64,000 nt of DNA from Colwellia sp. Arc7-635 (lineage in GTDB: Bacteria; Pseudomonadota; Gammaproteobacteria; Enterobacterales; Alteromonadaceae): contig NZ_CP034660.1 in the NCBI RefSeq assembly GCF_003971255.1, positions 2,728,001 through 2,792,000 of the forward strand, given 5' to 3'. The number at the start of each line of letters is the position of its first letter. The first letter of the stretch is position 1. The notes under the pieces are model-generated. The model had not been told where the DNA came from, searched no databases, and saw nothing but the letters and a program-made list of their open reading frames with translations. Position numbers and translations under genes: made by a program. This document shows, piece by piece, positions 28,386-37,600 of this stretch.

Positions 28386-29594
28386 TTAAAATGAATCACC
28401 AGGAATTCTTACCCAACCTTCCATCAAAACACGTGCACTGCGGCTCATAATCGCTTTATCTACCGTCCACTGCTCATCTATTTTTGAGGCTTGAGCACCT
28501 ACTTTTAACGTGCCTGATGGATGACCAAATACCACAGCATCACGTTCACCGCCGCCAGCGGCTACATTCACTAATGTGCCTGGTATTGCCGCAGCAGCGC
28601 CAATAGCCACTGCCGCCGTACCCATCATCGCATGGTGTAATTTCCCCATTGATAATGCGCGCACATGTAAATCTATGGCTGCGGCTGAAACCGCTTTACC
28701 ACTTGAAGTAACATAATCTTTAGCGCAGCTAACAAAAGCTACTTTCGGGGTATGTTGACGTGCAGCCGCTTCAGAGACATCGTTAATCAAACCCATTTTA
28801 ATCGCGCCAGCCGCACGAATAGTTTCAAAACGAGCTAATGCCGCATCGTCATTATTTATCGCTTCTTGCAACTCTATTCCGCTATAACCAATATCTTCAG
28901 CATTTAAGAAAATAGTGGGAATACCGGCATTGATCATCGTCACTTGATATTTTGCCGCTTTAAACTCGCCAACAGCAGGTACCTCAAGTTCATCAACAAC
29001 ATTACCGGTTGGAAACATCGCCTCAGATGGGTCAACAGGCGCAACAAACTCCACAGGTACTTCTGCTGCAGGAAAGGTAACGCCGTCGAGTTCAAAATCA
29101 CCAGTTTCTTGAACTTCACCATTTGTGATAGGAACACGTGCGATGATAGTTTTGGCAATATTTTTCTGCCAAATACGGACAATACAAACACCGTTTTCAG
29201 GGATACGTGACGGGTCAACTAAACCAGAATTTATGGCAAATGAGCCGACCGCTGCGGTTAAATTGCCACAGTTACCCGACCAATCAACAAACGCTTTATC
29301 AATAGCGACTTGACCAAATAAATAATCTACATCGTGAGCAGCCACTTTACTTTTAGCCAAAATAACCGTTTTACTGGTACTTGAGGTTGCACCGCCCATA
29401 CCGTCAGTTTGTTTACCGTAAGGATCTGGGCTACCTATAACACGAAGTAGCATATTGTCGCGAGCAACGCCTGCTACCTGACAACGCTCAGGCAGATCAG
29501 TTAAATTAAAAAACACACCTTTTGATGTGCCACCACGCATATAGGTAGCAGGAACTTTTACTTGAGGTAAGTGTACTTGAGGAACATGAGACAT
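28386..29594 (-). CDS. prpF: 2-methylaconitate cis-trans isomerase
   Basis: Works with AcnD in the methylcitrate cycle by isomerising 2-methylaconitate. The 402-residue protein has the typical opening VKVPATYMRGGTSKGVFFNLTDLPERC, the SSTSKTVIL segment, a CGNLTAAVGSFAI stretch with the conserved Cys, and the AAGGGERDAVVFGHPSGTL region near the C-terminus, all characteristic of the PrpF branch of the diaminopimelate-epimerase fold. It is the last gene of the propionate operon, 230 bases after acnD. Confidence 0.95.
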   Translation of the reverse strand: MSHVPQVHLPQVKVPATYMRGGTSKGVFFNLTDLPERCQVAGVARDNMLLRVIGSPDPYGKQTDGMGGATSSTSKTVILAKSKVAAHDVDYLFGQVAIDKAFVDWSGNCGNLTAAVGSFAINSGLVDPSRIPENGVCIVRIWQKNIAKTIIARVPITNGEVQETGDFELDGVTFPAAEVPVEFVAPVDPSEAMFPTGNVVDELEVPAVGEFKAAKYQVTMINAGIPTIFLNAEDIGYSGIELQEAINNDDAALARFETIRAAGAIKMGLINDVSEAAARQHTPKVAFVSCAKDYVTSSGKAVSAAAIDLHVRALSMGKLHHAMMGTAAVAIGAAAAIPGTLVNVAAGGGERDAVVFGHPSGTLKVGAQASKIDEQWTVDKAIMSRSARVLMEGWVRIPGDSF

Positions 29595-29678
29595 AACGAG
29601 CGCCCTTTTTATTTATTCTTAATAAAAAGCAGCAAATAGAAACTATTTACTGCTGATAAATTTCATAACCTTAGTCAT

Positions 29679-29714
29679 AACCTTAAAATTAATCTTAAAA
29701 TTAACCTTAAAATT
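29679..29714. repeat. 12-bp tandem repeat x3
   Basis: Three copies of AACCTTAAAATT (the middle copy has one substitution) lie between acnD and prpF. Confidence 0.85.
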
Positions 29715-29825
29715 AGTCCTGTATAAATGAGTAATAATAATTTAGTCGTGCGTAATTTATATCTAGATTTACATCCAACATTAAATATCAGCACAACCAT
29801 TAACGTTATTATTACCAATCAACCT

Positions 29826-32444
29826 TTAGGCATTAGATTTCAAGAAGTCGTTAGCAAACTTCTGTAATACCCCACCTGCGGCGTAAACAGAAACTTCTTC
29901 TGCCGTATCTAATCGACACTTAACGGCAATAGTCACGGTTTCGCCATTACGACGTGTCATAACAACAGACATGGCGGCACCAGGAGCAGTTGTACCTTCT
30001 ACATCAAAGGTTTCAGTACCGTCGATGTTGTAAGTATGACGAGTTTCACCTTTGATAAACTCTAATGGTAAAACACCCATACCGACTAAGTTAGTACGAT
30101 GAATTCGCTCAAAACCTTCCGATACAATAACTTCCACACCCGCTAAGCGAACACCTTTAGCTGCCCAATCACGTGATGAGCCTTGACCGTAATCTGCACC
30201 CGCAATAATAATGAGTGGTTGTTTACGTTCCATATAGGTTTCAATGGCTTCCCACATGCGTGATTCAGTGCCTTCAGGCTCTATACGTGCAAGTGAACCT
30301 TGTTTAACTTCACCGTTTTCGTCACGGCACATTTCGTTAAACAATTTAGGGTTAGCAAAAGTTGCACGTTGCGCCGTTAAATGGTCACCGCGATGCGTTG
30401 CGTAAGAGTTAAAATCAGCTTCTGGCAAGCCCATTTTATGCAAGTATGCGCCAGCAGCACTGTTAAGTTGAATCGCATTAGAAGGCGATAAATGATCGGT
30501 AGTAATGTTATCGCCTAACACCGCCAATGGACGCATACCTTTCATGGTACGCTCACCTGCTAATGCTCCTTCCCAATAAGGCGGACGACGAATATAAGTG
30601 CTGGTTTCATCCCATGCATATAACGGGCTTTCAGCTGGCTCAAAAGCACCTAAATCAAACATAGGCGTGTAGATTTTTTTGAATTGCTCAGGCTTAACGC
30701 AAGTGGCAACAATGCGATCAATCTCTTCATCACTTGGCCAAATATCTTTCAAGGTAATGTCATTACCGTTTTGATCTTGTCCTAAAATATCTTTTTCAAT
30801 ATCAAAGCGAATGGTACCGGCAATGGCATAAGCGACAACTAACGGTGGTGACGCTAAAAATGCTTGTTTAGCATAAGGATGAATACGACCATCGAAGTTA
30901 CGGTTACCCGATAATACCGCCGTTGAATATAAATCACGGTCGATAATTTCTTGTTGAATTTTAGGATCTAACGCGCCAGACATACCATTACACGTTGTAC
31001 AGGCGTAACCTACGATACCAAAACCTAATTTTTCCATTTCAGAGAGTAAACCCGCTTCTTCTAAATAAAGCTTGGCCACTTTTGAACCGGGTGCAAATGA
31101 TGATTTAACCCAAGGCTTGCGCACTAAGCCAAGTTCATTGGCTTTTTTCGCGATTAAACCAGCCGCAACAACGTTACGCGGATTAGAGGTATTGGTACAA
31201 GACGTGATAGCAGCAATAATAACGGCACCATCAGGCATGTGCCCTTCTGCTTCTTGTGCTTTGCAGGCAGCTAAGTCTTTAGCAATATCTTTTGCGGCTA
31301 AATCAGCTGTCGCTAAACGTCGATGTGGATTTGAAGGACCCGCTAAATTACGACCTACGCTCGATAAATCAAATTCGATAACACGAGGGTATTGCGCTTC
31401 AACTAAATCGTCAGCCCAAAGCCCGGTATGTTTGGCATAAGTTTCAACCAGTGCAACTTGCTCTGGTTCACGTCCCGTAAGTTTTAAATAATCAATGGTT
31501 TGTTCATCGATATAGAACATGCCTGCCGATGCACCGTACTCTGGAGTCATGTTCGAAATAGTCGCTCGGTCACCAATGGTTAAGCTTTTCGTGCCTTCGC
31601 CAAAAAACTCTAAGTAGCTAGAAACGACTTTTTGGTTACGTAAAAACTCAGTAATGGCCAGTACTAAATCAGTGGCGGTAATACCCGGTTGGCGTTTACC
31701 TGTTAGCTTCACACCAATAATATCAGGTAAGCGCATCATCGACGGGCGTCCCAACATAACCGTTTCAGCTTCTAAACCACCAACACCAATAGCAATAACA
31801 CCTAAGGCATCAATATGCGGCGTGTGGCTGTCAGTGCCAACACAAGTATCAGGATAAGCTACGCCATCACGCGCTTGAATAACCGGTGACATTTTTTCTA
31901 AATTGATTTGATGCATAATGCCGTTACCGGCTGGAATAACATCAACATTTTTGAACGCCGTTTTAGTCCATTCAATAAAGTGAAAACGTTGTTCATTGCG
32001 TCGGTCTTCAATTGCGCGGTTTTTATCAAACGCTTCGCTATCAAAACCCGCCGCTTCAACCGCAAGCGAGTGATCAACAATTAATTGCGTAGGCACCACT
32101 GGGTTTACTTTTGAAGGATCGCCACCTTGCTCAGCAATAGCATCTCGCAGACCGGCTAAATCAACTAAAGCGGTTTGACCTAAAATATCATGACACACAA
32201 CTCGCGCTGGATACCACGGAAAATCTAAGTCTTGCTTGCTGTCAATAATTTGCTTAAGCGAGTCAGTTAAGGTTGCAGGGTCGCATCTGCGGACTAATTG
32301 TTCAGCCAATACGCGAGAGGTGTAAGGTAGTGTTTTATAAGCACCGGGTTTTATAGCATCAATTGCTTCTCTGGTATCAAAGAAGTCGATGGTGAGGCCA
32401 TTGTGCTTATAACCGGGTAAGGGTTTTCGATAATCGTAATTCAT
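29826..32444 (-). CDS. acnD: Fe/S-dependent 2-methylcitrate dehydratase AcnD
   Basis: Aconitase-family enzyme that dehydrates 2-methylcitrate to 2-methylaconitate and, with PrpF, replaces PrpD. About 872 residues; 4Fe-4S cysteines are visible in ITSCTNTSNPRNVV (about 425) and GYACTTCNGMSG (about 495). The swivelling domain carries GADYGQGSSRDWAAKG. I chose the ATG at 32444, which has GTGGA seven bases upstream and matches family starts (MNYDYRKPLPG); a GTG at 32456 would add four residues. It is followed by prpF, the diagnostic pairing that separates AcnD from ordinary aconitase. Confidence 0.96.
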   Translation of the reverse strand: MNYDYRKPLPGYKHNGLTIDFFDTREAIDAIKPGAYKTLPYTSRVLAEQLVRRCDPATLTDSLKQIIDSKQDLDFPWYPARVVCHDILGQTALVDLAGLRDAIAEQGGDPSKVNPVVPTQLIVDHSLAVEAAGFDSEAFDKNRAIEDRRNEQRFHFIEWTKTAFKNVDVIPAGNGIMHQINLEKMSPVIQARDGVAYPDTCVGTDSHTPHIDALGVIAIGVGGLEAETVMLGRPSMMRLPDIIGVKLTGKRQPGITATDLVLAITEFLRNQKVVSSYLEFFGEGTKSLTIGDRATISNMTPEYGASAGMFYIDEQTIDYLKLTGREPEQVALVETYAKHTGLWADDLVEAQYPRVIEFDLSSVGRNLAGPSNPHRRLATADLAAKDIAKDLAACKAQEAEGHMPDGAVIIAAITSCTNTSNPRNVVAAGLIAKKANELGLVRKPWVKSSFAPGSKVAKLYLEEAGLLSEMEKLGFGIVGYACTTCNGMSGALDPKIQQEIIDRDLYSTAVLSGNRNFDGRIHPYAKQAFLASPPLVVAYAIAGTIRFDIEKDILGQDQNGNDITLKDIWPSDEEIDRIVATCVKPEQFKKIYTPMFDLGAFEPAESPLYAWDETSTYIRRPPYWEGALAGERTMKGMRPLAVLGDNITTDHLSPSNAIQLNSAAGAYLHKMGLPEADFNSYATHRGDHLTAQRATFANPKLFNEMCRDENGEVKQGSLARIEPEGTESRMWEAIETYMERKQPLIIIAGADYGQGSSRDWAAKGVRLAGVEVIVSEGFERIHRTNLVGMGVLPLEFIKGETRHTYNIDGTETFDVEGTTAPGAAMSVVMTRRNGETVTIAVKCRLDTAEEVSVYAAGGVLQKFANDFLKSNA

Positions 32445-32631
32445 AATATTTTCCACATTGATAGGGAAAAAGGAGCACCAGCAAAGTTATCCACTTAATG
32501 TACTCCTCTATTCATATATGTAAGTTAATGACGCAGGAATTTTTTACTCGTTCAAGGCAGAATGTCTGACGCATAGCATTTGCTATACGGGTACTTTCTA
32601 ACGATGAAATTATGAAAAACACCCTGTCAAA

Positions 32632-33756
32632 CTATCGTTGTGAGATTGCCACAACCTTACGCGGCTCTGCTCCAATATAATCAGCAGAAGGACGAATAAT
32701 ACGGTTATTTGAACGTTGCTCCATGACATGAGCAGCCCACCCCGTTAAACGTGAACAGACAAATATTGGGGTAAATAATTTCGTTGGAATACCCATATAG
32801 TTATATGTTGAGGCATGGAAGAAATCCGCATTACAAAATAATTTTTTGCTGTCCCACATAAACTCTTCACAAGCGACAGAGATATCATACAACAAGGTAT
32901 TGCCATTTTCTGCTGCGAGCTTTTCAGACCACGCTTTGATGATGACGTTACGTGGATCTGAGGTGCTGTAAACCGCATGACCAAAGCCCATGATTTTTTC
33001 TTTACGTTCAAGCATACCGGCCATTTTTTCTTTGGCATCAGCAGGAGATGTAAAAGTTTCAATCATGTCCATTGCCGCTTCATTAGCGCCGCCATGCAGT
33101 GGTCCACGTAAGGTACCGATAGCGCCCGTTACACATGAGAACATATCAGACAACGTTGAGGCACAAACACGAGCAGTAAATGTAGAAGCGTTAAATTCAT
33201 GCTCAGCATACAAGATTAATGATACATCCATAACACGTTCATGCTGGGCTGACGGGCTTTCGCCATTTAACAGACGTAAGAAATGTCCGCCTAGTGATGC
33301 TTCATCAGAGGTACAGTCAATTTCCACACCGTCATGAGAGAATTTATACCAATAACACATGATCGCAGGGAATGCTGATAACAAGCGATTGGCTGCTCGG
33401 TTTTGTTCGCTAAAATCATTTTCAGGCTCTAAGTTACCTAAAAACGAACAACCTGTGCGCATTACATCCATTGGATGAGTTTCTTTTGGAATCAGCTTAA
33501 GCACTTCTTTTAACGCTTGTGGTAAGTCGCGCATGGCAGATAATTGTGTTTTATAGGCCGCTAACTCTTTTTCATTCGGTAATTCGCCATTGAAAAGTAA
33601 ATACGCCACTTCTTCAAAGGTTGCGTTGTCAGCTAAATCAGCAATATCGTAACCACAATAAGTTAAGCCTGAGCCTGATTTACCCACGGTACATAACGCT
33701 GTTTCGCCAGCACTTTGACCACGTAAACCTGCACCTGATAATTTTTTCTCTGTCAT
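32632..33756 (-). CDS. prpC: 2-methylcitrate synthase
   Basis: Condenses propionyl-CoA with oxaloacetate to give 2-methylcitrate. The 374-residue length and LSGAGLRGQSAGETALCTVG opening are those of PrpC rather than the longer citrate synthase GltA. Active-site segments are GPLHGGANEAAMDMIE (His), KIMGFGHAVYSTSDPRN (His) and NADFFHASTYNYMGIP (Asp). It sits between prpB and acnD. Confidence 0.96.
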   Translation of the reverse strand: MTEKKLSGAGLRGQSAGETALCTVGKSGSGLTYCGYDIADLADNATFEEVAYLLFNGELPNEKELAAYKTQLSAMRDLPQALKEVLKLIPKETHPMDVMRTGCSFLGNLEPENDFSEQNRAANRLLSAFPAIMCYWYKFSHDGVEIDCTSDEASLGGHFLRLLNGESPSAQHERVMDVSLILYAEHEFNASTFTARVCASTLSDMFSCVTGAIGTLRGPLHGGANEAAMDMIETFTSPADAKEKMAGMLERKEKIMGFGHAVYSTSDPRNVIIKAWSEKLAAENGNTLLYDISVACEEFMWDSKKLFCNADFFHASTYNYMGIPTKLFTPIFVCSRLTGWAAHVMEQRSNNRIIRPSADYIGAEPRKVVAISQR

Positions 33757-33880
33757 GATTCTCTCCTCTTGTTCTTTAACCGCTGAAATAAGCCATTAAA
33801 GATTAAAATTTATTTCTATGAGTTTATTTTTATGAATATACTTTTATAATCTTATTTTTTATAAGCTTAGCTTTTATAAA

Positions 33881-34771
33881 CTACTTGTTTTTGCCTTCAG
33901 AAAACAAAACATCAAGTTTTTGTTCATAATCGTGGTAACCAAGGTAGTCGTATAAATCCATGCGTGTTTGCATGTTATCTATTTCCGCTTTTTGATCGCC
34001 ATCTTCGAGCAAGGTTTTATAAACCGATTCTGCGGCTTTATTCATTGCTCGAAATGCTGATAATGGGTAAAGCACCATAGCGCAACCCCACTCACCTAAC
34101 TGTTCTTTATTCCACAACTCTGTTTGACCAAACTCAGTAATGTTAGCCAATACCGGTACATCAAGTGCTTCAGTGAAGGCACGATAATGTGCTTCTGTTT
34201 TTACCGCTTCAGCAAAAATGCCATCAGCGCCAGCAGCAACATAAGCTTTTGCGCGTTCTAGTGCCGCTTCTAAACCTTCTTGAGCAAAAGCATCCGTGCG
34301 CGCCATGATAAAAAAGTCTTTATCGTTACGAGCATCAACCGCCGCTTTGATACGATCAGCCATTTCAGCCGTTGAAACAATTTCTTTATTTGGACGATGA
34401 CCGCAGCGTTTTTGCGCCACTTGATCTTCTAAATGTACGGCAGCTGCACCGGCTTTTTCCATATCACGAATAGTTTTCGCGATGTTAAAAGCTCCGCCCC
34501 AACCGGTATCAATGTCAACTAATAATGGCAGGCTTGACGCGCTAGTAATACGCTGAACATCGGCAATAACATCATTAAGTGACGTCATCCCTAAATCAGG
34601 TAAACCATAAGAAGCATTAGCAACACCACCACCAGATAAATAAATGGCTTGATGACCTAATTGCTCGGCCATCATGGCGCAATACGCATTAATAGTACCG
34701 ACCACTTGCAACGGTTTATTATTTGCTAAAGCTTGGCGAAACTTCGCGCCAGGAGATAATTGTTTAGTCAT
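33881..34771 (-). CDS. prpB: 2-methylisocitrate lyase
   Basis: Cleaves 2-methylisocitrate to pyruvate and succinate, closing the methylcitrate cycle. The 296-residue protein has family motifs [35 protein letters not shown] (Mg-binding Asp) and the flexible catalytic loop [10 protein letters not shown] (Cys). It follows gntR by 120 bases and precedes prpC. Confidence 0.97.
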   Translation of the reverse strand: MTKQLSPGAKFRQALANNKPLQVVGTINAYCAMMAEQLGHQAIYLSGGGVANASYGLPDLGMTSLNDVIADVQRITSASSLPLLVDIDTGWGGAFNIAKTIRDMEKAGAAAVHLEDQVAQKRCGHRPNKEIVSTAEMADRIKAAVDARNDKDFFIMARTDAFAQEGLEAALERAKAYVAAGADGIFAEAVKTEAHYRAFTEALDVPVLANITEFGQTELWNKEQLGEWGCAMVLYPLSAFRAMNKAAESVYKTLLEDGDQKAEIDNMQTRMDLYDYLGYHDYEQKLDVLFSEGKNK

Positions 34772-34892
34772 TGCTTTATCCTTTTTTAATCATGTAATGT
34801 GGTAATTAAGTTAAATTCAAACCCGTTGAGTTAATTCAGTTGAATTCGGTTAAGTTAAGTTAAATAGTTTGATATAACACAAATGCTCAACA

Positions 34893-35573
34893 TCATTGTT
34901 GTAGAGCAATTTTATTTTCAATATTTTTTCTTGAGGCTGCAATATGGCGCCTCATTAACATTTCAGCTAACTCACCATCACGATCGGCAATGGCTTCAAT
35001 AATACGGGAATGTTCATCAAAAGCTTTGGTTGCCCGTGGGCTATTCATACCAAACTGACAACGGTACATACGAACAAGGTGATAAAGTTGGCCACAAAGA
35101 ATATTGATCAATTGTTGATTATGACTCCCGAGTATCACTTTATAATGAAAATCTAAATCGCCTTCTTCTTGATAATATGAAATACCATCACGCAATGCCT
35201 TGGCACTCGCATGTTGTTTGAGCATAGCGCGCATTTCAGTAATTTCATCTTCAGTCATATTTATTGCCGCTTGACGACAAGCCATGCCTTCGAGAGCTTC
35301 ACGCACAACATAAATTTCTAACAGCCCGGCAATTGAGCATTCAACGACACGCGAGCCAACATTCGCTTTACGTTCAATTAAATGACATTTTTCTAAACGG
35401 TTCAGTGCTTCACGTAATGTTGAACGACTAATTTGATAGTTTTTGGCGAGTTCGGGTTCACTAATTTTGCTGCCCGCTTTTATGGTGCCATTAACAATGG
35501 CATGAAGCATTTGTTCAAATACTTTATCTGCAGTGGTCACTGCTGCTTGTGCTGTAGGATTGTCTAACGCCAT
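34893..35573 (-). CDS. GntR-family (FCD subfamily) regulator of the propionate operon
   Basis: A transcriptional regulator of about 226 residues. An N-terminal winged helix (GSKISEPELAKNYQISRSTLREALNRLEKCHLI) is followed by an FCD effector domain (LLEIYVVREALEGMACRQA, DLDFHYKVILGSHN, FDEHSRIIEAI; the His residues are probable metal ligands). As the first gene on the prp strand it most likely controls the cycle in response to a pathway intermediate, which is inference. I chose the ATG at 35573 (MALDNPT); an in-frame TTG at 35597 would add eight residues. Neither has a clear Shine-Dalgarno, and a TGTCGACA palindrome lies three bases before the ATG, consistent with autoregulation. Confidence 0.88.
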   Translation of the reverse strand: MALDNPTAQAAVTTADKVFEQMLHAIVNGTIKAGSKISEPELAKNYQISRSTLREALNRLEKCHLIERKANVGSRVVECSIAGLLEIYVVREALEGMACRQAAINMTEDEITEMRAMLKQHASAKALRDGISYYQEEGDLDFHYKVILGSHNQQLINILCGQLYHLVRMYRCQFGMNSPRATKAFDEHSRIIEAIADRDGELAEMLMRRHIAASRKNIENKIALQQ

Positions 35574-35576
35574 TAT

Positions 35577-35584
35577 TGTCGACA
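35577..35584. promoter_or_regulatory. TGTCGACA palindrome adjoining the gntR start (candidate operator)
   Basis: The 8-bp palindrome TGTCGACA, within ATTGTCGACAC, ends just before the chosen regulator ATG. It is one of three such sites in 260 bases. A regulator bound here would cover the translation start region or the 5' end of the transcript. Confidence 0.6.
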
Positions 35585-35646
35585 CTTTTAAAAACAATGC
35601 CGTAATGATAGCGACATATGGCTATTAGTCAACGTAAAAACTGAAT

Positions 35647-35658
35647 ATTGTCGACAAT
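35647..35658. promoter_or_regulatory. ATTGTCGACAAT palindrome (candidate operator)
   Basis: A perfect 12-bp palindrome, the longest of the three sites, about 75 bases upstream of the regulator ATG. This is the size and symmetry expected of GntR/FCD operators, which typically share a T-G-T...A-C-A pattern. Confidence 0.65.
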
Positions 35659-35826
35659 ACCTATTAGACATTAGTCGAGAGATTTATTAAAAAATGAAAT
35701 GAATAACAATGAACCTTAATAAATAAAAAACATAGTTCATTGTTATTATTGGTAATTAATGCAAGGCGAATGCTTTTTATGGTGAGTCAATATTGAATAA
35801 TGACATTTTCAATAAAAACAAAAAAC

Positions 35827-35834
35827 TGTCGACA
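35827..35834. promoter_or_regulatory. TGTCGACA palindrome, distal (candidate operator)
   Basis: Third copy of TGTCGACA, extended rightward to CTGTCGACAAT. It lies between the regulator gene and the Gate-domain gene and could serve looping or extended repression. Confidence 0.5.
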
Positions 35835-35920
35835 ATCTGACGTTTACTATGCTTATTACAACTATGCTTATTACATTAGTTAAGTGCCTTAGTCAGCGCC
35901 TTAGCCCAAAATTAAGTACA

Positions 35921-37150
35921 CTAACCAAAAAACCAATAACAAACGCCGATGGCTGCGGTTATACCTGCCACATCAGCAATCAATCCACAAGCTAAAGCAT
36001 GACGAGAGTAACGAATGCCAACTGAGCCGAAATAAACCGCTAGCACGTAAAATGTTGTTTCCGTCGAGCCTTGTACAATCGAAGCCAAACGACCAGCAAA
36101 TGAATCAGCGCCATGAGTGTTCATGGTTTCAATCATCATAGCTCTGGCACCTGAGCCACTTAAAGGCTTCATAAATGCAGTAGGTAAAGCATCAACAAAG
36201 CGGATATCACCATTGAAAAATAAAACAAGTTGTCGTATACCGTCTACCAGAATATCTAAAGCTCCGCTGGCTCTAAATACCCCGATTGCACACAACATAG
36301 CTAACAGGTAGGGAATAATCTTTATGCTAGTGTCAAAGCCTTGTTTAGCACCTTCGATAAAGCTGTCATAAACATTAACGTTACGTTTTAAGGCGAAAAA
36401 TATAAAGCTGATTAACGTACTAAATATTAACAAATTTCCCATCAAAGAAGATTGTTGCGCCAACAGCTGTGTACTTAAGGTACTAAAATAAACAACAACA
36501 CCGCCAATGAGGGCAATGCCTGCCGATAAATAAAGCAAAATAACCTGCTGAGCAATTTTAATTTTTTGCACGAATGCCACCGTAAATAATCCGACGAGAG
36601 TCGAGGCAAATGTTGCTAATATTATCGGCACAAAAACATCGGTGGGATTTTGTGCGCCTTGTTGGGCGCGATAAACGAATACAGTGACCGGAAATAACGT
36701 TACTGACGAGGTATTGAGTACTAAAAAAAGTATTTGCGCATTAGAAGCGGTGTCTTTTTTTGGATTCAGTGATTGTAAATCTTGCATGGCTTTTAAACCA
36801 AGCGGTGTGGCAGCGTTATCTAAACCTAGAAAATTTGCTGACAAGTTCATGGTCATTGAACCTATCGCGGGATGACCCTTTGGCACGCCAGGCATAAGAC
36901 GAACAAATAACGGAGAAATAAATTGTGCGAGTTTATCAATAAGACCGGCATGCTCAGCTATCTTCATCATACCTAGCCAGAAACTTAAAATACCAATTAA
37001 GCCAATAGCAATTTCAACAGTGACCCGAGACATATCAAAAATGGCTTTAACCATTTCTTCAAAAATCAAAACTTGATCAAAAGCCAACCACTGCACAATA
37101 GATGAAATAAATGCAACGAAGAAAAAACCACTCCAAATACGATTTAACAA
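35921..37150 (-). CDS. Gate/nucleoside-recognition domain membrane protein (SpmA-SpmB type fusion)
   Basis: A polytopic 409-residue membrane protein with two related halves. The first contains LGMMKIAEHAGLIDKLAQFISPLF and the SMTMNLSANFLGLDNAATPLGLKAM region; the second contains FIEGAKQGFDTSIKIIPYLLAMLCAIGVFRASGAL and SGSGARAMMIETMNTHG. These are the nucleoside-recognition (Gate) domains seen as separate SpmA and SpmB in spore formers; here they are fused in a non-sporulating organism. The substrate is unknown. It lies upstream of, and in the same direction as, the propionate regulator. Confidence 0.85.
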   Translation of the reverse strand: MLNRIWSGFFFVAFISSIVQWLAFDQVLIFEEMVKAIFDMSRVTVEIAIGLIGILSFWLGMMKIAEHAGLIDKLAQFISPLFVRLMPGVPKGHPAIGSMTMNLSANFLGLDNAATPLGLKAMQDLQSLNPKKDTASNAQILFLVLNTSSVTLFPVTVFVYRAQQGAQNPTDVFVPIILATFASTLVGLFTVAFVQKIKIAQQVILLYLSAGIALIGGVVVYFSTLSTQLLAQQSSLMGNLLIFSTLISFIFFALKRNVNVYDSFIEGAKQGFDTSIKIIPYLLAMLCAIGVFRASGALDILVDGIRQLVLFFNGDIRFVDALPTAFMKPLSGSGARAMMIETMNTHGADSFAGRLASIVQGSTETTFYVLAVYFGSVGIRYSRHALACGLIADVAGITAAIGVCYWFFG

Positions 37151-37360
37151 ATCAGATCTCTTCTGTTTTCATTTTTATTAATGATAAATATCATGACACA
37201 ATAAACTCATATTACCTAGTCGAGTTATGCACTGCGAAAAACAACCAAAGGCCAGTAAAAATAGTTGGCAAGTGATACATAAACCATTTTCAAGTTAAGC
37301 AAGTACATGGTCAAAATAAAAGTTAATCACTTAAATATCAAAAAGATACGACAAACAAAA

Positions 37361-37389
37361 TTAACTTTGCATTTATAAAAGCTTACACT
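37361..37389 (+). promoter_or_regulatory. Sigma-70-like promoter for a candidate small RNA
   Basis: TTAACT (37361-37366) and TACACT (37384-37389) are separated by 17 bases; each matches four of six consensus positions. No protein gene follows on the plus strand, but a strong terminator lies about 180 bases downstream. Confidence 0.4.
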
Positions 37390-37395
37390 ACACTT

Positions 37396-37577
37396 AATTC
37401 AACAGGTAAGTTATCCACCTGTTGCTCGCTAGCCTCTTAGCAGAGGAATTGATGTTTAAATGTTGTTGTGTTTATTATTGACCGTTCGATAAATTTGACA
37501 GTTTATTAGCGCAGGCTCATCTCCTTTTGAGCCATTCCCTGAGCCCGAAACTAGCAGTAGTTTTGGGCTATTTTTTG
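37396..37577 (+). ncRNA. Candidate plus-strand small RNA of about 180 nt
   Basis: Both flanking genes are on the minus strand, yet a promoter-like sequence is followed by four hairpins and a plus-oriented terminator. Hairpins: CAACAGGT (37400-37407) with ACCTGTTG (37417-37424), whose loop includes a DnaA-box-like TTATCCACC; CCTCT with AGAGG (37433-37446); GGCTCA with TGAGCC (37514-37533), whose loop carries CTCCTTTT, an anti-Shine-Dalgarno-like seed; and the terminator stem. No convincing small protein was found inside. It does not resemble any RNA family I know. It could instead be the relic of a lost gene. Confidence 0.4.
37542..37577 (+). terminator. Plus-strand rho-independent terminator
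   Basis: An 11-bp stem (37542-37552 with 37559-37569; one G-U pair) is followed by A and six T residues on the plus strand only. There is no T-run on the minus strand, so it does not serve tatD. Confidence 0.85.
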
Positions 37578-37600
37578 CCGATAAATATTTTTCTATAAAA

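Larger units (their letters stand above)
35598..35920. other. Upstream regulatory region of the propionate operon
   Basis: About 320 bases between the Gate-domain gene and the regulator. It holds two further TGTCGACA palindromes and a 14-bp direct repeat (CTATGCTTATTACA, near 35858-35885). No terminator is evident for the Gate-domain gene. Confidence 0.6.

Noticed and set aside
29826-32444. Housekeeping aconitase AcnA
   Set aside because: The gene sits directly before prpF and after prpC, and its N-terminus matches AcnD; no prpD is present.
37411-37419. DnaA-box-like TTATCCACC, possible replication-origin signal
   Set aside because: It is a single near-match inside a hairpin, with no cluster of boxes, no AT-rich unwinding element and no dnaA/dnaN nearby.
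37396-37577. 6S RNA, because of the length of about 180 bases and hairpins
   Set aside because: The 5' and 3' ends do not form the long closing stem with a central bubble, and the usual neighbours zapA and ygfA are absent.
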